Shown one piece after another: positions 8,407 to 17,074 of a stretch of 62,477 nt of DNA (within the stretch, counting starts at the first letter, position 1; the number at the start of each line of letters is the position of its first letter). Origin of the DNA: Aquipuribacter sp. SD81 (GTDB lineage: Bacteria; Actinomycetota; Actinomycetes; Actinomycetales; JBBAYJ01); the NCBI RefSeq assembly GCF_037153975.1, contig NZ_JBBAYJ010000024.1, positions 1 to 62,477 of the forward strand. Reading direction: 5' to 3'. The position numbers and the translations under genes are program-made. The notes beneath the pieces were generated by a model. That model saw nothing but the letters and a program-made list of their open reading frames with translations, searched no databases and was not told the origin of the DNA.

Positions 8407-8566
8407 CCCTCCTCCTTGTCGGGTCGTGCCGACCGGAGGTCGCGGTCCACCTACTCAGTCCGGCACCTGCGAGGTCGACCCGCTGCCACCGCCGCCGTGA
8501 CGCCGTGACGTCGTGACGTCGCGCGCCGGAGCCGCTGACGTCGTCCGTCCGCCCGGGGGCGAGGGC

Positions 8567-9985
8567 TCAGCGCACGACGCGCAGCGTCGCGAGCGACGGG
8601 TCGGCGGCGTACGCGACGCGGACGCCGGCCGCGCGCGCCTGCCGGAGCGCGTCGACGACCTCGGCGGTGACGGTCTCACCCGGCGCGAGGACCGGGATCC
8701 CGGGCGGGTAGGGCGCGACGAGCTCCGCGCTGGTGCGCCCGACGGACGCGGCGACGTCGACCGGCTCGGACGCGGCGAAGAACGCCTCGCGCGGGGACAC
8801 GGCCTGCACGGGTTCGACGCGATACGCCGCCGGTCCGGCGACGGGTCGCGCGGGGCCCCGGCGCCGTTCGAGGGACCGAACGAGGACGTCGACGAGCGCA
8901 CCGACCGACGCCCCGGTGTCCGCGAGCGACACGACCGCGACGAGCACGTCTCGATCCGCGGACTCCACGGGCAGGCCCGCGGCGAGCAGGTCCTGCTCCA
9001 CGGCGTTGCCGTCCGCGCCGGTCCCGGCGAGCACGAGCGTGAGCTTGAGCGGGTCGACCGCCTCACCGTCGAGCACCGCGAGCCCCGGCACCTGCCGCAG
9101 CCGTTCCCGCGCCCGCCGCACCACCGCGACCGCCTCGCCGAGGAGGTGCTCGCCGTCGCGGGCGAGCAGCGCGCGGGCCGCGTCGGTGCTCGCGAGCACC
9201 GCCCCGGCCGGGCTGGTCGTCGCGGTCGCCTCCACGCCGGCGTCGAGGCGCGCGGCGTCGACCCGGTCGAGGCGGGCGAGGACGAGGGCGGCCTGGCTCC
9301 ACGCCGGCAGCGTCTTGTGCGCGCTCGTCACGACGACGTCGGCGCCGAGCTGCAGCGCGTGTCGCGGCAGCGCGGGGTGGAAGCCGAAGTGCGCGGCCCA
9401 CGCGGCGTCCACCACGAGCGGCACGTCGTGCTCGTGCGCCGCCTCCGCGAGCCCCGCGACGTCACCGACGGTGCCGACGTACGAGGGGTCGCCGACCACG
9501 ACCGCCCGCGCGTCCGGGTGCGTGTGTAGGGCCGCCCGGACCGTCGCCGGCGCCACCCCGAGCGGGAGCCCGGTCGTGGTGTCGACCTCCGGTCGCACCC
9601 ACACCGGGGTGAGACCGGCGAGCACGAGGCCGAGCAGCATCGAGCGGTGCAGGGTGCGGCTCACCACGACGCGGTCGCCGTCGCCGGCCAGCGCGAGCGC
9701 GACGGCCTGGTTGGCGTGCGTCGCGCCGCCGGTGGAGAACCGGCACACGTCCGCGCCCCACAGCCGCGCCGCGCGCGCCTCGGCGCCGGCGAGCACCCCG
9801 GCCGTCAGCTTCATCGTGTCGAGCCCCGCGTACAGCGGGACGTCGCCCGCGACCACGTCGCCGACGAGGTCGTGGCGCTGCTTGTGCCCCGGGATGGTGA
9901 AGGGCGTCGGGGCGTCCTCGTGGAAGCGCAGCCACGCGTCGAGCAGCGGGGCGTCGCCGCGCAGGGCCCGCGGGTCAGTCGGCAC
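8567..9985 (-). CDS. Orn/Lys/Arg decarboxylase family (PLP, fold type I)
   Basis: 472 aa. Seen: FTIPGHKQ at 29-36, STGGATHANQ at 84-93, VDAAWAAHFGFHP at 192-204 (Asp193 contacts the PLP nitrogen), TSAHKTLPAWSQ with Lys224 as the Schiff-base lysine, and YPPGIPVLAPGE near the C-terminus. This is the short Gram-positive type of basic amino acid decarboxylase, without the N-terminal receiver-like wing domain. It would make putrescine, cadaverine or agmatine. GTG start lies inside the upstream M20 gene (11-bp overlap), so the two are coupled. Substrate choice among Orn, Lys and Arg cannot be read from the sequence. Confidence 0.88.
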   Translation of the reverse strand: MPTDPRALRGDAPLLDAWLRFHEDAPTPFTIPGHKQRHDLVGDVVAGDVPLYAGLDTMKLTAGVLAGAEARAARLWGADVCRFSTGGATHANQAVALALAGDGDRVVVSRTLHRSMLLGLVLAGLTPVWVRPEVDTTTGLPLGVAPATVRAALHTHPDARAVVVGDPSYVGTVGDVAGLAEAAHEHDVPLVVDAAWAAHFGFHPALPRHALQLGADVVVTSAHKTLPAWSQAALVLARLDRVDAARLDAGVEATATTSPAGAVLASTDAARALLARDGEHLLGEAVAVVRRARERLRQVPGLAVLDGEAVDPLKLTLVLAGTGADGNAVEQDLLAAGLPVESADRDVLVAVVSLADTGASVGALVDVLVRSLERRRGPARPVAGPAAYRVEPVQAVSPREAFFAASEPVDVAASVGRTSAELVAPYPPGIPVLAPGETVTAEVVDALRQARAAGVRVAYAADPSLATLRVVR

Positions 9986-11123
9986 GTGCCGGGCCTCCCG
10001 ACAGCACCTCGACGAGCGCGCGGGCGAACCGTCGGACCTGCCGCAGGTCGACCCACTCGTCGACGGCGTGCAGCCCGCCGCCGGACGGCCCGCACACGAG
10101 CGTCGGGCAGACGGCCTGCCACAGCGGCGCCTCGAGCCAGTACGGCGCGTCGAACGTCGCGCCGGTGCCGAGGGACGCGCCGAGCCGCGCCGCGAGGTCG
10201 GCGGCCGGGCCGTCGGTGTCGAGCGACCAGCCGTCCCGGTGCATGACGGTCTCCGCGCTCGCCCGCCACGCGGGGTCGAGCAGGCCGCGGACGACGTCGA
10301 GCGCCGTGGCGGCGTCCTGCTCGGCGGTCGTGCGCAGCTCGACGAGGCACTCCGCCGCGTCCGGCACGACGAACGGTGACGTGCCGCCCCGGGCGACGGT
10401 CACCATGAGGTCGCCGCCGGCCGCGCGGACCGCCGCGGCGCGCTCCTCGACCGCGACGAGCAGCCGCCCGAGGTGCGCGACGGCGTTGACCCCCTGCTCG
10501 GCCTGGGAGCTGTGCGCGGCCCGGCCGGGCAGCGCGACCCGCACGACCGCGAAGCCGCGCACCGACCGGCAGAGGGCGAGGTCCGTCGGCTCCGCGACGA
10601 GGCAGACGGCGGGGTGGACGCCGAGGTCCGGCAGCGCCCGGACGACGGCCTCGCTGCCGAGGCTCGCGTCCTCCTCGTCGGCGACGAGTGCGAGGACCGG
10701 CCGCACCGGCGCGCCGGCGGCGACCAGCGCCTCGGCCGCGACGACGAGCCCGGCGACGCCGCCCTTCATGTCCGCCGCCCCGCGCGCGTGCAGACGGTCG
10801 CCGTCGACCCGGGCGGCGAACGGCTCGGCCATCCCCTCGACCCCGACGGTGTCGAGGTGGCCGTTGAGCACGAGCGTCGGGCCGGCCGGCGGGCCCGACG
10901 GCACGGCGACGAGGCTCGGCCGGTCGGCGTCGCCCGGGGCCGGCACGACGGTCGTGGCGAACCCGGACCGCTGCAGGCGCGCCGCGAGGAGGTCGACGAC
11001 CTCCCGCTCCCCGGCCGCCCCCGGGACCAGGCCGGGGTTGACCGAGTCGACGCCCACGAGCTCGGTGAGCAGGCGGACCGCCTCGTCGCCGGGGTCGGGG
11101 ACCGCGCCGCTGCCCTCAGCCAC
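9975..11123 (-). CDS. M20 family deacylase (ArgE/DapE-like)
   Basis: About 382 aa zinc-dependent amidohydrolase. Seen: VLNGHLDTVG (zinc His and catalytic Asp), ARGAADMKGG (bridging Asp), ALVADEEDASLGS (catalytic Glu pair) and VAEPTD, the ArgE/DapE set. Family members deacylate N-acetyl-ornithine or N-succinyl-diaminopimelate. It is sandwiched between an unknown gene (8-bp overlap at GTG 11123) and a basic amino acid decarboxylase (11-bp overlap). It may therefore release a free diamino acid for decarboxylation. A longer start at 11168 is possible but would overlap more. The single-gene arginine or lysine pathway role is less likely in this context. Confidence 0.85.
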   Translation of the reverse strand: MAEGSGAVPDPGDEAVRLLTELVGVDSVNPGLVPGAAGEREVVDLLAARLQRSGFATTVVPAPGDADRPSLVAVPSGPPAGPTLVLNGHLDTVGVEGMAEPFAARVDGDRLHARGAADMKGGVAGLVVAAEALVAAGAPVRPVLALVADEEDASLGSEAVVRALPDLGVHPAVCLVAEPTDLALCRSVRGFAVVRVALPGRAAHSSQAEQGVNAVAHLGRLLVAVEERAAAVRAAGGDLMVTVARGGTSPFVVPDAAECLVELRTTAEQDAATALDVVRGLLDPAWRASAETVMHRDGWSLDTDGPAADLAARLGASLGTGATFDAPYWLEAPLWQAVCPTLVCGPSGGGLHAVDEWVDLRQVRRFARALVEVLSGGPARAD

Positions 11124-11793
11124 GGACGGAGTCCGCTGCACCGTGGTCGAGCCCGCCGAGCGACCCACGGCTCGACACGACCGCGCACCGCAGCGACGCG
11201 CTGACCCCGACGAGGCGCGCGTCGGCCTGCCGGGCCACGGCGGCGGTGTGCGGGCGCGAGCCCGTGTACGCCCAGTGCAGCCCGGCGGCGAGGTCGCGCC
11301 ACACCGACAGGACGACCACCGGTCCGATGCTCGTCGTCCCCGTGGGGGAGTGGACGAGGGTCAGCAGGTGGCCGGGCGCCCGGGCGAGGTCCCGTCCGAC
11401 GTGCTGGAAGCGCCGGGCGAACTCCCGCTCGCGGCCCTCGTCAGCGCTGCTGCCCGCGACCGTGACGAGGGCGACGGCACCGGCCGGCGCGGGACCGGCG
11501 ACGAGCCCGTCGAAGGGGCGCGCGCCCCCCGCCATGACGACGTCGCCGTGGGACGACCTCACGTCGAGCACCGCGTGCCAGCGCTCGACGCCCGCGGTGA
11601 CCGGCGGGCCGGTCAGCGCGTCGTCCTCGTGCCGCCAGATCGCGAGGACCGACCGGACGCGCCCGTCAGGGTCCGGCACCCGGGACCGGCCGTCGCTGCT
11701 GCGACCCGCCTGCCACCAGGTCGCCCCGACCGGCTCCCACGGCACCACCGCGGCCGGCGGGTCCGGGCGCAGGACGGTGCACGTCAGGAGCAC
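11116..11793 (-). CDS. Hypothetical protein, possible dimeric alpha/beta-barrel
   Basis: 225 aa, not firmly recognised. Two halves each contain a strand-helix pattern; the second has VVVLSVWRDLAAGLHWAYTG, which resembles the WRD..L..F.Y stretch of antibiotic-biosynthesis-monooxygenase-like or spheroidene-monooxygenase-like proteins. No signal peptide. Its last 8 nt overlap the start of the M20 deacylase, so it is the first gene of a three-gene unit with the deacylase and the decarboxylase. Function not assigned. The 83 nt upstream (11794-11876) show no clear promoter. Confidence 0.55.
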   Translation of the reverse strand: MLLTCTVLRPDPPAAVVPWEPVGATWWQAGRSSDGRSRVPDPDGRVRSVLAIWRHEDDALTGPPVTAGVERWHAVLDVRSSHGDVVMAGGARPFDGLVAGPAPAGAVALVTVAGSSADEGREREFARRFQHVGRDLARAPGHLLTLVHSPTGTTSIGPVVVLSVWRDLAAGLHWAYTGSRPHTAAVARQADARLVGVSASLRCAVVSSRGSLGGLDHGAADSVRG

Positions 11794-11876
11794 GCCGCAC
11801 CACCCACGCGGTCATCGTGTCGCTCGCCCTCGCCGACGCGCCAGCCGGCGTGCGGGCGCGTCCCGCCCCCCCCGGG

Positions 11877-12503
11877 TCAGCCGGCGAAGGCCGTCGGCTC
11901 CCCGCGCGGCGTGGCGTCGGGGCTCGGCTTCGTGCCGGGCTCGAACTCCACGTCCGCGAACGTCACCTCGACCGGGTCGGCGTATCGCCTGCCGTTGACC
12001 GGGTCGTGGCGCATCCACGCCGGCGGCTCGATCCGCACCCGCACGGTGAACGGGCCCGCGGAGGGGATGCGCGCGTTGAAGCCGTAGTGGTGGAGGAACG
12101 GGTGCCACAGGAACGGTGCGGGGTGCGTGAACAGCTCGCGGTCCCCGTCGAGCACGGTGACGGTCACGTCGAGACCGGGCACGAAGCGTCCGTCGGCACC
12201 GTCCGCGACGGCGACCTCGAGGTGGGCGTTCGCCTCCTCCGGCGCCTCCCGCCACTCCAGCCCACCGCCGTCGGCGGGCGCGTACATCCCCTCGGCCTGC
12301 TCGTTGACGAACGCGACGACGTAGTTCCCGGCCCGTGCGGTGACGGCGCCGTCCTCCGCGGCCATGGCCTCCAGGGCCTCGCCGTAGGCGTCGCCCTGCG
12401 TGCGGGCGACGTCGAGCTGGTCCGGCTCCGCCTCGTTGCTCTCCCGCATGGGCGGGCGCTCGGCGGGGGTGGTCGCGTCCTGCACGACGTGGGCGTCGGC
12501 CAT
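11877..12503 (-). CDS. P19/Tp34-like iron-binding family protein, no signal peptide
   Basis: 208 aa. ATG at 12503 has GAGGAGG about 6 nt upstream, so the longer ORF is rejected. The region ANAHLEVAVADG, RFVPGLDVTVTV, HHYGFNARIP and EPPAWMRHDPVNG follows the layout of the Tp34/P19 iron-transport family (PF10634-like), whose periplasmic members bind Fe or Cu with EfeU/FtrC permeases. Odd: the N-terminus is charged, with no signal or lipobox, so this copy should be cytoplasmic. There is no permease nearby; the neighbour is an unrelated MFS gene. Assignment by pattern only. Confidence 0.6.
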   Translation of the reverse strand: MADAHVVQDATTPAERPPMRESNEAEPDQLDVARTQGDAYGEALEAMAAEDGAVTARAGNYVVAFVNEQAEGMYAPADGGGLEWREAPEEANAHLEVAVADGADGRFVPGLDVTVTVLDGDRELFTHPAPFLWHPFLHHYGFNARIPSAGPFTVRVRIEPPAWMRHDPVNGRRYADPVEVTFADVEFEPGTKPSPDATPRGEPTAFAG

Positions 12504-12618
12504 GGCTGCCTCCTCGTTCGTCTGTCGGTGCCACGCCACTCCTGCCCGGTGGCCCCCGCGGCAAACGGGTGCGGCGTGGGCCTGCCTCACCGGCTCGTGA
12601 CGGCCCGGCGCCGACGGG

Positions 12619-14349
12619 TCAGGCCGCCAGCCGCCGTGCGACGACGGACTCGGCCGCGGTCCGCGCCGCCGAGTGACCGCTGACCGCCTGCAGGAAGTCC
12701 TCACGCGACAGGGTGCGGACGACGGTGTCCTCGAGCGCGGTCACGGTGGCCGTCCGGGGGACGTCCCGCAGCAGGCCGATCTCGCCGAAGTACTCCCCGG
12801 GGCCCTCGGTGCGCAGCACCCGCTCGCCCTGACGGACCTCGACCAGACCGGACTCGACGACGTAGAAGAGCTCGGAGGTCTCCCCCTCGCGCAGCAGGAC
12901 CTCGCCGACCCCGAAGCGCATGTGACCCAGGGCCCGGGCCAGCTGGTCGGTCGTCGCCGGGTCGAGGGGCGCGAAGAGGTCGACGGAGCGGAGCAGGTCC
13001 AGGCCCGGCGGCGCGGTCATGGTCCGGTCCAGCCGGACCATGGTCGGCAGGGAGAGCAGCGCGACCAGCGCCACGGGCGCGGCGAGGACCGCCAGGCCGA
13101 CCCGCAGCCCCAGCTCGAGCGCGAACGGCATGAGGAAGGCGCCGAGCGCCATCGTGCCGATCACGCACGACTCCAGGGCACCGAAGACGCGGCCGAGCAT
13201 CCGGTCGGGGGTGAGGCGCTGGAAGATGGTGTCCACGTTGACGTCGACGAGCGGGTTGGCGAGACCGAGCAGGGCCACGGCGAGGAAGCAGACCGCCGCC
13301 ACCGGCCACACGCTGATGAGCAGGAGCGGGGCGGACCACAGCACGACCCCCACGACCATGTCCCGGCCCAGGGTCTCCTTGCCGGCCCGCGAGATGGCGA
13401 CGAACCCACCGAGGACGGACCCGATCCCGATCACCGCGTTGAGGGCGCCGAGCCCTCCCTCCTCGGAGCCGAGCACCTCGGCCGCGAGCACGACGAGGAA
13501 GACCGGGGACGCCCCCGCGACCAGGGTCTGCAGCGCCACCTGCACCGTGGACAGCAGGAGCGCTCGGTCCCGCCGGATCGCGGCGAAGCCCGCCATGGTC
13601 TCGGCCAGGAAGGTCTCCTTCGCCGCAGCTGCCTCTTCGGTGGTCGCGGAGGCGCCGGCCGGACCGGGGTCGGCCGCCGCGTCGCTCCCGGTCGTCGCCT
13701 CCGGCCGCGAGGGCACCGTCACGCGGCTGACGAGGGCCAGGGACCACAGGAACGTGAGGACGTTGAACCACAGCACGACGGGGACGTCGAGGACGACGAG
13801 CAGCCCGGCGGCGAGCGCCGGACCGGCGAAGGCCGCCGTGCTGTCGATGGTGCTGTGCACGCCGTTGGCGGCCGTGAGCTGGGCCGGGGTCGCCGCGAGG
13901 GACGGCAGGAGAGCCCGCTGGGCGATGAGGAACGGCGAGCTGAGCAGCGAGGCGAGCGTCGACAGCACGAGCACCGAGAGCAGCGGCGCACCGGAGGCCA
14001 CGAGCACCGCGACGGCCGCGACGAGCAGCGCCCTGACGGCGTCCGTCGCCATCATGAGCCGACGCCGCGGCCAGCGGTCCGCGAGCAGCGCCCCCAGTGG
14101 TGCCGTCAGCGCGCCCAGGAGGAAGCGCACCCCCACCCAGACGCCGACGACGTGCGCGCCCGACTGCTGGAAGACCCACACCAGGATGGCCGTCGCGTAC
14201 GCCCAGTCGCCGATGGCGGAGCCGAGGAAGGCCAGCTGCACGCGCCGCAGGTCGCGGTTGCCCGCCACCGCCTTCAGGACGGCCCAGCGACCACCCGGAC
14301 GTCCGTCCGCGCCGGGGTCCTCGACGGCTGTCGTCGCGACCATGCGCAC
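12619..14349 (-). CDS. MFS transporter fused to cyclic nucleotide-binding domain
   Basis: 576 aa. Residues about 25-430 form 12 hydrophobic helices with GALLADRWPRRRLM between TM2 and TM3, the MFS loop motif, and a long Asp/Ala/Glu linker between TM6 and TM7. Residues about 450-576 are a cNMP-binding beta-roll with GEVLLREGETSELFYVV and GEYFGEIGLLRDVPRTATV, the phosphate-binding cassette with its Arg. So transport or localisation may be gated by cAMP or a related nucleotide. GTG start has GGAG 8 nt upstream. Cargo unknown; the transport half resembles drug-efflux and MFS-3 type proteins. Confidence 0.88.
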   Translation of the reverse strand: MRMVATTAVEDPGADGRPGGRWAVLKAVAGNRDLRRVQLAFLGSAIGDWAYATAILVWVFQQSGAHVVGVWVGVRFLLGALTAPLGALLADRWPRRRLMMATDAVRALLVAAVAVLVASGAPLLSVLVLSTLASLLSSPFLIAQRALLPSLAATPAQLTAANGVHSTIDSTAAFAGPALAAGLLVVLDVPVVLWFNVLTFLWSLALVSRVTVPSRPEATTGSDAAADPGPAGASATTEEAAAAKETFLAETMAGFAAIRRDRALLLSTVQVALQTLVAGASPVFLVVLAAEVLGSEEGGLGALNAVIGIGSVLGGFVAISRAGKETLGRDMVVGVVLWSAPLLLISVWPVAAVCFLAVALLGLANPLVDVNVDTIFQRLTPDRMLGRVFGALESCVIGTMALGAFLMPFALELGLRVGLAVLAAPVALVALLSLPTMVRLDRTMTAPPGLDLLRSVDLFAPLDPATTDQLARALGHMRFGVGEVLLREGETSELFYVVESGLVEVRQGERVLRTEGPGEYFGEIGLLRDVPRTATVTALEDTVVRTLSREDFLQAVSGHSAARTAAESVVARRLAA

Positions 14350-14484
14350 CCCCGGTTCTCCCCGAGCGACGCCGTGCGGGATGGGCGCGGCGCCCGCAGC
14401 GTAGTGACCTGGGGTTCCGCCTGTCTGTCGCTCAGCGGACAGTTCCTGACGGCGCTCCCGTCCCGCCGGCGCCCAGCCGCTGGC

Positions 14485-15981
14485 TCAGCAGCCGTCGACG
14501 TCGGCCGTGACCGGCACGAGGCTCCGCCCGGGCCGCGCGAGCAGCGTCGCCGGGGCGTCGAGCAGGTAGTTGTGCCGCACGCGCCACGGCGTCCGGTCGC
14601 CCTGGTGCGGGAACGCGTCGATCGAGCGCCGCACGTAGCCGGACGTGAGCCCGAGCAGCGGCTGCCGTCGCAGGCCCGTCGGGTCCCGCGGCACGACCGC
14701 GTCGTACCCGCGCCGGTCGGCCCACGCGAGCACGCGGCACACGACCCGGTGGCTGAGGTCCGCCCGCAGCGTCCACGACGCGTTCACGTAGCCGATGCAG
14801 AAGGCGAGGTTCGGCAGCCCGGTCACCATGGTGCCGTTCCACACCAGCTGCTCCGACAGGTCGACCTCGACGCCGTCGACCCGCGGGGCGAGACCGCCGA
14901 GGGCGAGCAGCCGCAGCCCCGTCGCGGTGACGAGGACGTCGGCGGGCAGCACGCGGCCGGACACCAGCTCGACTCCGTCCGGCAGGACCCGCCGGATGCG
15001 GTCGGTCACCACGTCCGCCCGCGCCGAGCGCACCGCGGCGAACAGGTCGCCGTCGGGCACCCAGCACAGCCGCTGGTCCCAGGGGTCGTAGCGCGGGGTG
15101 AAGTGGTCCGCCACCAGTCCTGTGTCGCCCCCGAGCGCCCGCGCCGCCAGCCCCCGCAGGAGCCGTCCCGCCGCGCGCGGGAACCGGCGCGCGAACCCGT
15201 ACGACACGACCTGCCGCACCACGTTGCGGGCGCGCGCCACCCGCTGCGCCGCGCGTACCGGCACGACCCGCCGCAGCCGGTCGACGGTGCGGTCCGTCCC
15301 CGGCACCGCCGCCACCCAGCTGGGCGAGCGCTGCAGCATGGTGACGTGGGCCGCCCCGTGCTCGTCGCGCAGCAGCGCCGGCACGAGGCTCACGGCCGTC
15401 GCGCCGGACCCGACGACCACGACCCGCCGGCCGCGGACGTCGAGGCCGTCGGGCCACGCCTGCGGGTGCACGACCGGCCCCGCGAAGTCGGCGAGGCCGT
15501 CGATGTCGGGGTCGTGGGGGTGCTCGTAGTCGTAGTAGCCGGTGCACGCGTAGAGGAAGCCGCACGTCATCCGGTGCTCCACGCCGGTCCGCGGGTCGGT
15601 GACGGTGAGCCTCCAGCGCGCCATCGCGGTGTCGAAGTCGGCGGCCACGACCCGGCGCGAGAAGCGGACGAGCGGGGTGACGCCGAGCGCGTCGGCGGAC
15701 TCCGCCACGTACTCGCGGATCGACGCGCCGTCGGCGAGCGCCCGGTCGGACCGCCACGGCCGGAACGGGTACCCGAGCGTGAGCATGTCGGAGTCCGAGC
15801 GCACGCCGGGGTAGCGGAACAGGTCCCACGTGCCGCCGAGCGCCTCCCGCGCCTCGAGCACGACGACGGACCGGCCCGGGTGCGCCGTCCGCAGCCGGTG
15901 CGCGGCACCGACCCCGGAGAGCCCCGCCCCGACGACCACGACGTCGGCGTGCTCGGTGCCGCCCCCGCTCGTCCGGCGCAT
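14485..15981 (-). CDS. Flavin-containing (Baeyer-Villiger type) monooxygenase
   Basis: 498 aa class B flavoprotein. Seen: VVVVGAGLSGVGAAHRL (FAD Rossmann), GGTWDLFRYPGVRSDSDM, the BVMO-type fingerprint FAGPVVHPQAWP, and VVVVGSGATAV (NADPH Rossmann). ATDxxx-like TATGL lies in the last third. It would insert oxygen into a ketone or oxidise a soft heteroatom. The ATG at 15981 is divergent from an SDR gene with 118 bp between, a pairing well known from mycobacterial mymA-like loci. Substrate unknown. Confidence 0.88.
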   Translation of the reverse strand: MRRTSGGGTEHADVVVVGAGLSGVGAAHRLRTAHPGRSVVVLEAREALGGTWDLFRYPGVRSDSDMLTLGYPFRPWRSDRALADGASIREYVAESADALGVTPLVRFSRRVVAADFDTAMARWRLTVTDPRTGVEHRMTCGFLYACTGYYDYEHPHDPDIDGLADFAGPVVHPQAWPDGLDVRGRRVVVVGSGATAVSLVPALLRDEHGAAHVTMLQRSPSWVAAVPGTDRTVDRLRRVVPVRAAQRVARARNVVRQVVSYGFARRFPRAAGRLLRGLAARALGGDTGLVADHFTPRYDPWDQRLCWVPDGDLFAAVRSARADVVTDRIRRVLPDGVELVSGRVLPADVLVTATGLRLLALGGLAPRVDGVEVDLSEQLVWNGTMVTGLPNLAFCIGYVNASWTLRADLSHRVVCRVLAWADRRGYDAVVPRDPTGLRRQPLLGLTSGYVRRSIDAFPHQGDRTPWRVRHNYLLDAPATLLARPGRSLVPVTADVDGC

Positions 15982-15988
15982 GCCCCCA

Positions 15989-16012
15989 GTGTGACCCCAC
16001 AGCCCGTCACAC
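15989..16012. promoter_or_regulatory. Palindrome between divergent monooxygenase and SDR genes
   Basis: GTGTGAC at 15989-15995 is repeated inverted as GTCACAC at 16006-16012, with a 10-nt spacer. Arms are perfect over 7 bp. It lies 8 nt upstream of the monooxygenase ATG, where a repressor would block it, and about 90 nt upstream of the SDR start. The spacing is too wide for a CRP/GlxR site. No regulator gene adjoins. Operator by inference. Confidence 0.45.
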
Positions 16013-16099
16013 CTCCTGCCTGCGAGCGGGCGCCACCCGGGGTGCACGATGGCCGCACGCCGTCCGACGGCGCCCCGCCCACCGCCCCGGAGGTCGCCC

Positions 16100-16975
16100 G
16101 TGCCCCTGCCGCCGTTCCGCTTCGACGGTGCCCACGCCGTGGTCACCGGGGCCGCGAGCGGCATCGGCGAGCAGCTGGCCCACCGCCTCGCGGACCGCGG
16201 GGCGCACCTGCTGCTCGTCGACGTCGACGCCGAGCGGCTCGCCGCCGTCGCCGACCACGTGGCGCGGGGGCGCGACGTGACCGTGCGCACGGAGGTCGCC
16301 GACCTCGCCGACCGGGACGCCGTCGACGCGCTCGCGGCCCGTGTGCTCGGCCTGTGGCCGCGCGTCGACCTGCTCGTCAACAACGCGGGCGTCGCCGTGG
16401 GTGGACGGTTCACCGACCTGACCGCGGCCGAGTTCGACCGGGTCATCGCCGTCAACTTCGCGGCGCCGGTCGCGCTGTGCCGCGGGCTCCTCTGCGGCGG
16501 CGCGCTCGGCCGTGGTGCACACGTCGTCAACGTGTCGAGCGTGTTCGGGCTCCTCGCCCCGCCCGGGCAGTCGGCGTACGCGGCGAGCAAGTTCGCGCTG
16601 CGCGGCTTCACCGAGGCGCTGCGCCACGAGCTCGAGCCCCTCGGCGTCGGGGTGACCAGCGTCCACCCGGGCGGGGTCCGCACCCGGATCGCCGCGAGCG
16701 CGCGCCCGGCGACCGCCCTCGACCCGCGTCAGGCCGCCGAGGACCTCGCCGCCTTCGAGCGGCTGCTCACCTACCCGCCGGAGCGTGCGGCGACGCGCAT
16801 CCTCGACGGCGTGCGCCGTCGCCGGGGTCGCGTGCTCGTCGCGCCGTCGGCGGTGGCGGGCGACCTGCTCGTGCGGCTGCTGCCGGGCCGGTACTGGGAC
16901 GTGGTGCGTCGGCTCGTGCCCGCGGCCGGTCGCGCGACCGGCCGCGCTCCGGAGGCCGCCGGCCCGGAGGGCTGA
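16100..16975 (+). CDS. Short-chain dehydrogenase/reductase
   Basis: 291 aa classical SDR. Seen: VVTGAASGIGEQLA (NADP-binding TGxxxGIG), NNAGVAVGG, VVNVSSVFG with catalytic Ser, and SAYAASKFALRGF with the Tyr-x3-Lys pair, then VHPGGVRT. GTG at 16100 is chosen because CGGAGG lies 7 nt upstream; a longer ORF from 16049 lacks a site. Divergent from the Baeyer-Villiger type monooxygenase, so an alcohol-to-ketone-to-ester sequence is plausible: this enzyme would make or remove the ketone. Confidence 0.9.
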   Translation: MPLPPFRFDGAHAVVTGAASGIGEQLAHRLADRGAHLLLVDVDAERLAAVADHVARGRDVTVRTEVADLADRDAVDALAARVLGLWPRVDLLVNNAGVAVGGRFTDLTAAEFDRVIAVNFAAPVALCRGLLCGGALGRGAHVVNVSSVFGLLAPPGQSAYAASKFALRGFTEALRHELEPLGVGVTSVHPGGVRTRIAASARPATALDPRQAAEDLAAFERLLTYPPERAATRILDGVRRRRGRVLVAPSAVAGDLLVRLLPGRYWDVVRRLVPAAGRATGRAPEAAGPEG

Positions 16976-17074
16976 GCCGCGCACAGGGCCGGCCGGAGCG
17001 GACGCGGATGCGCCGGGGGAGTGCAGTGCGGCGCCCACGGTCCCGCGCGGACCCCCGGGTGCCGATGCGCAGGC

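Noticed and set aside
8496-8522. Tandem GTGACGTC-type repeats as an iteron or integration site
   Set aside because: Only about three short, imperfect copies; no replication or recombination gene nearby.
15989-16012. CRP/GlxR binding site
   Set aside because: Half sites resemble TGTGA/TCACA, but the spacing is 12 nt between them instead of 6.
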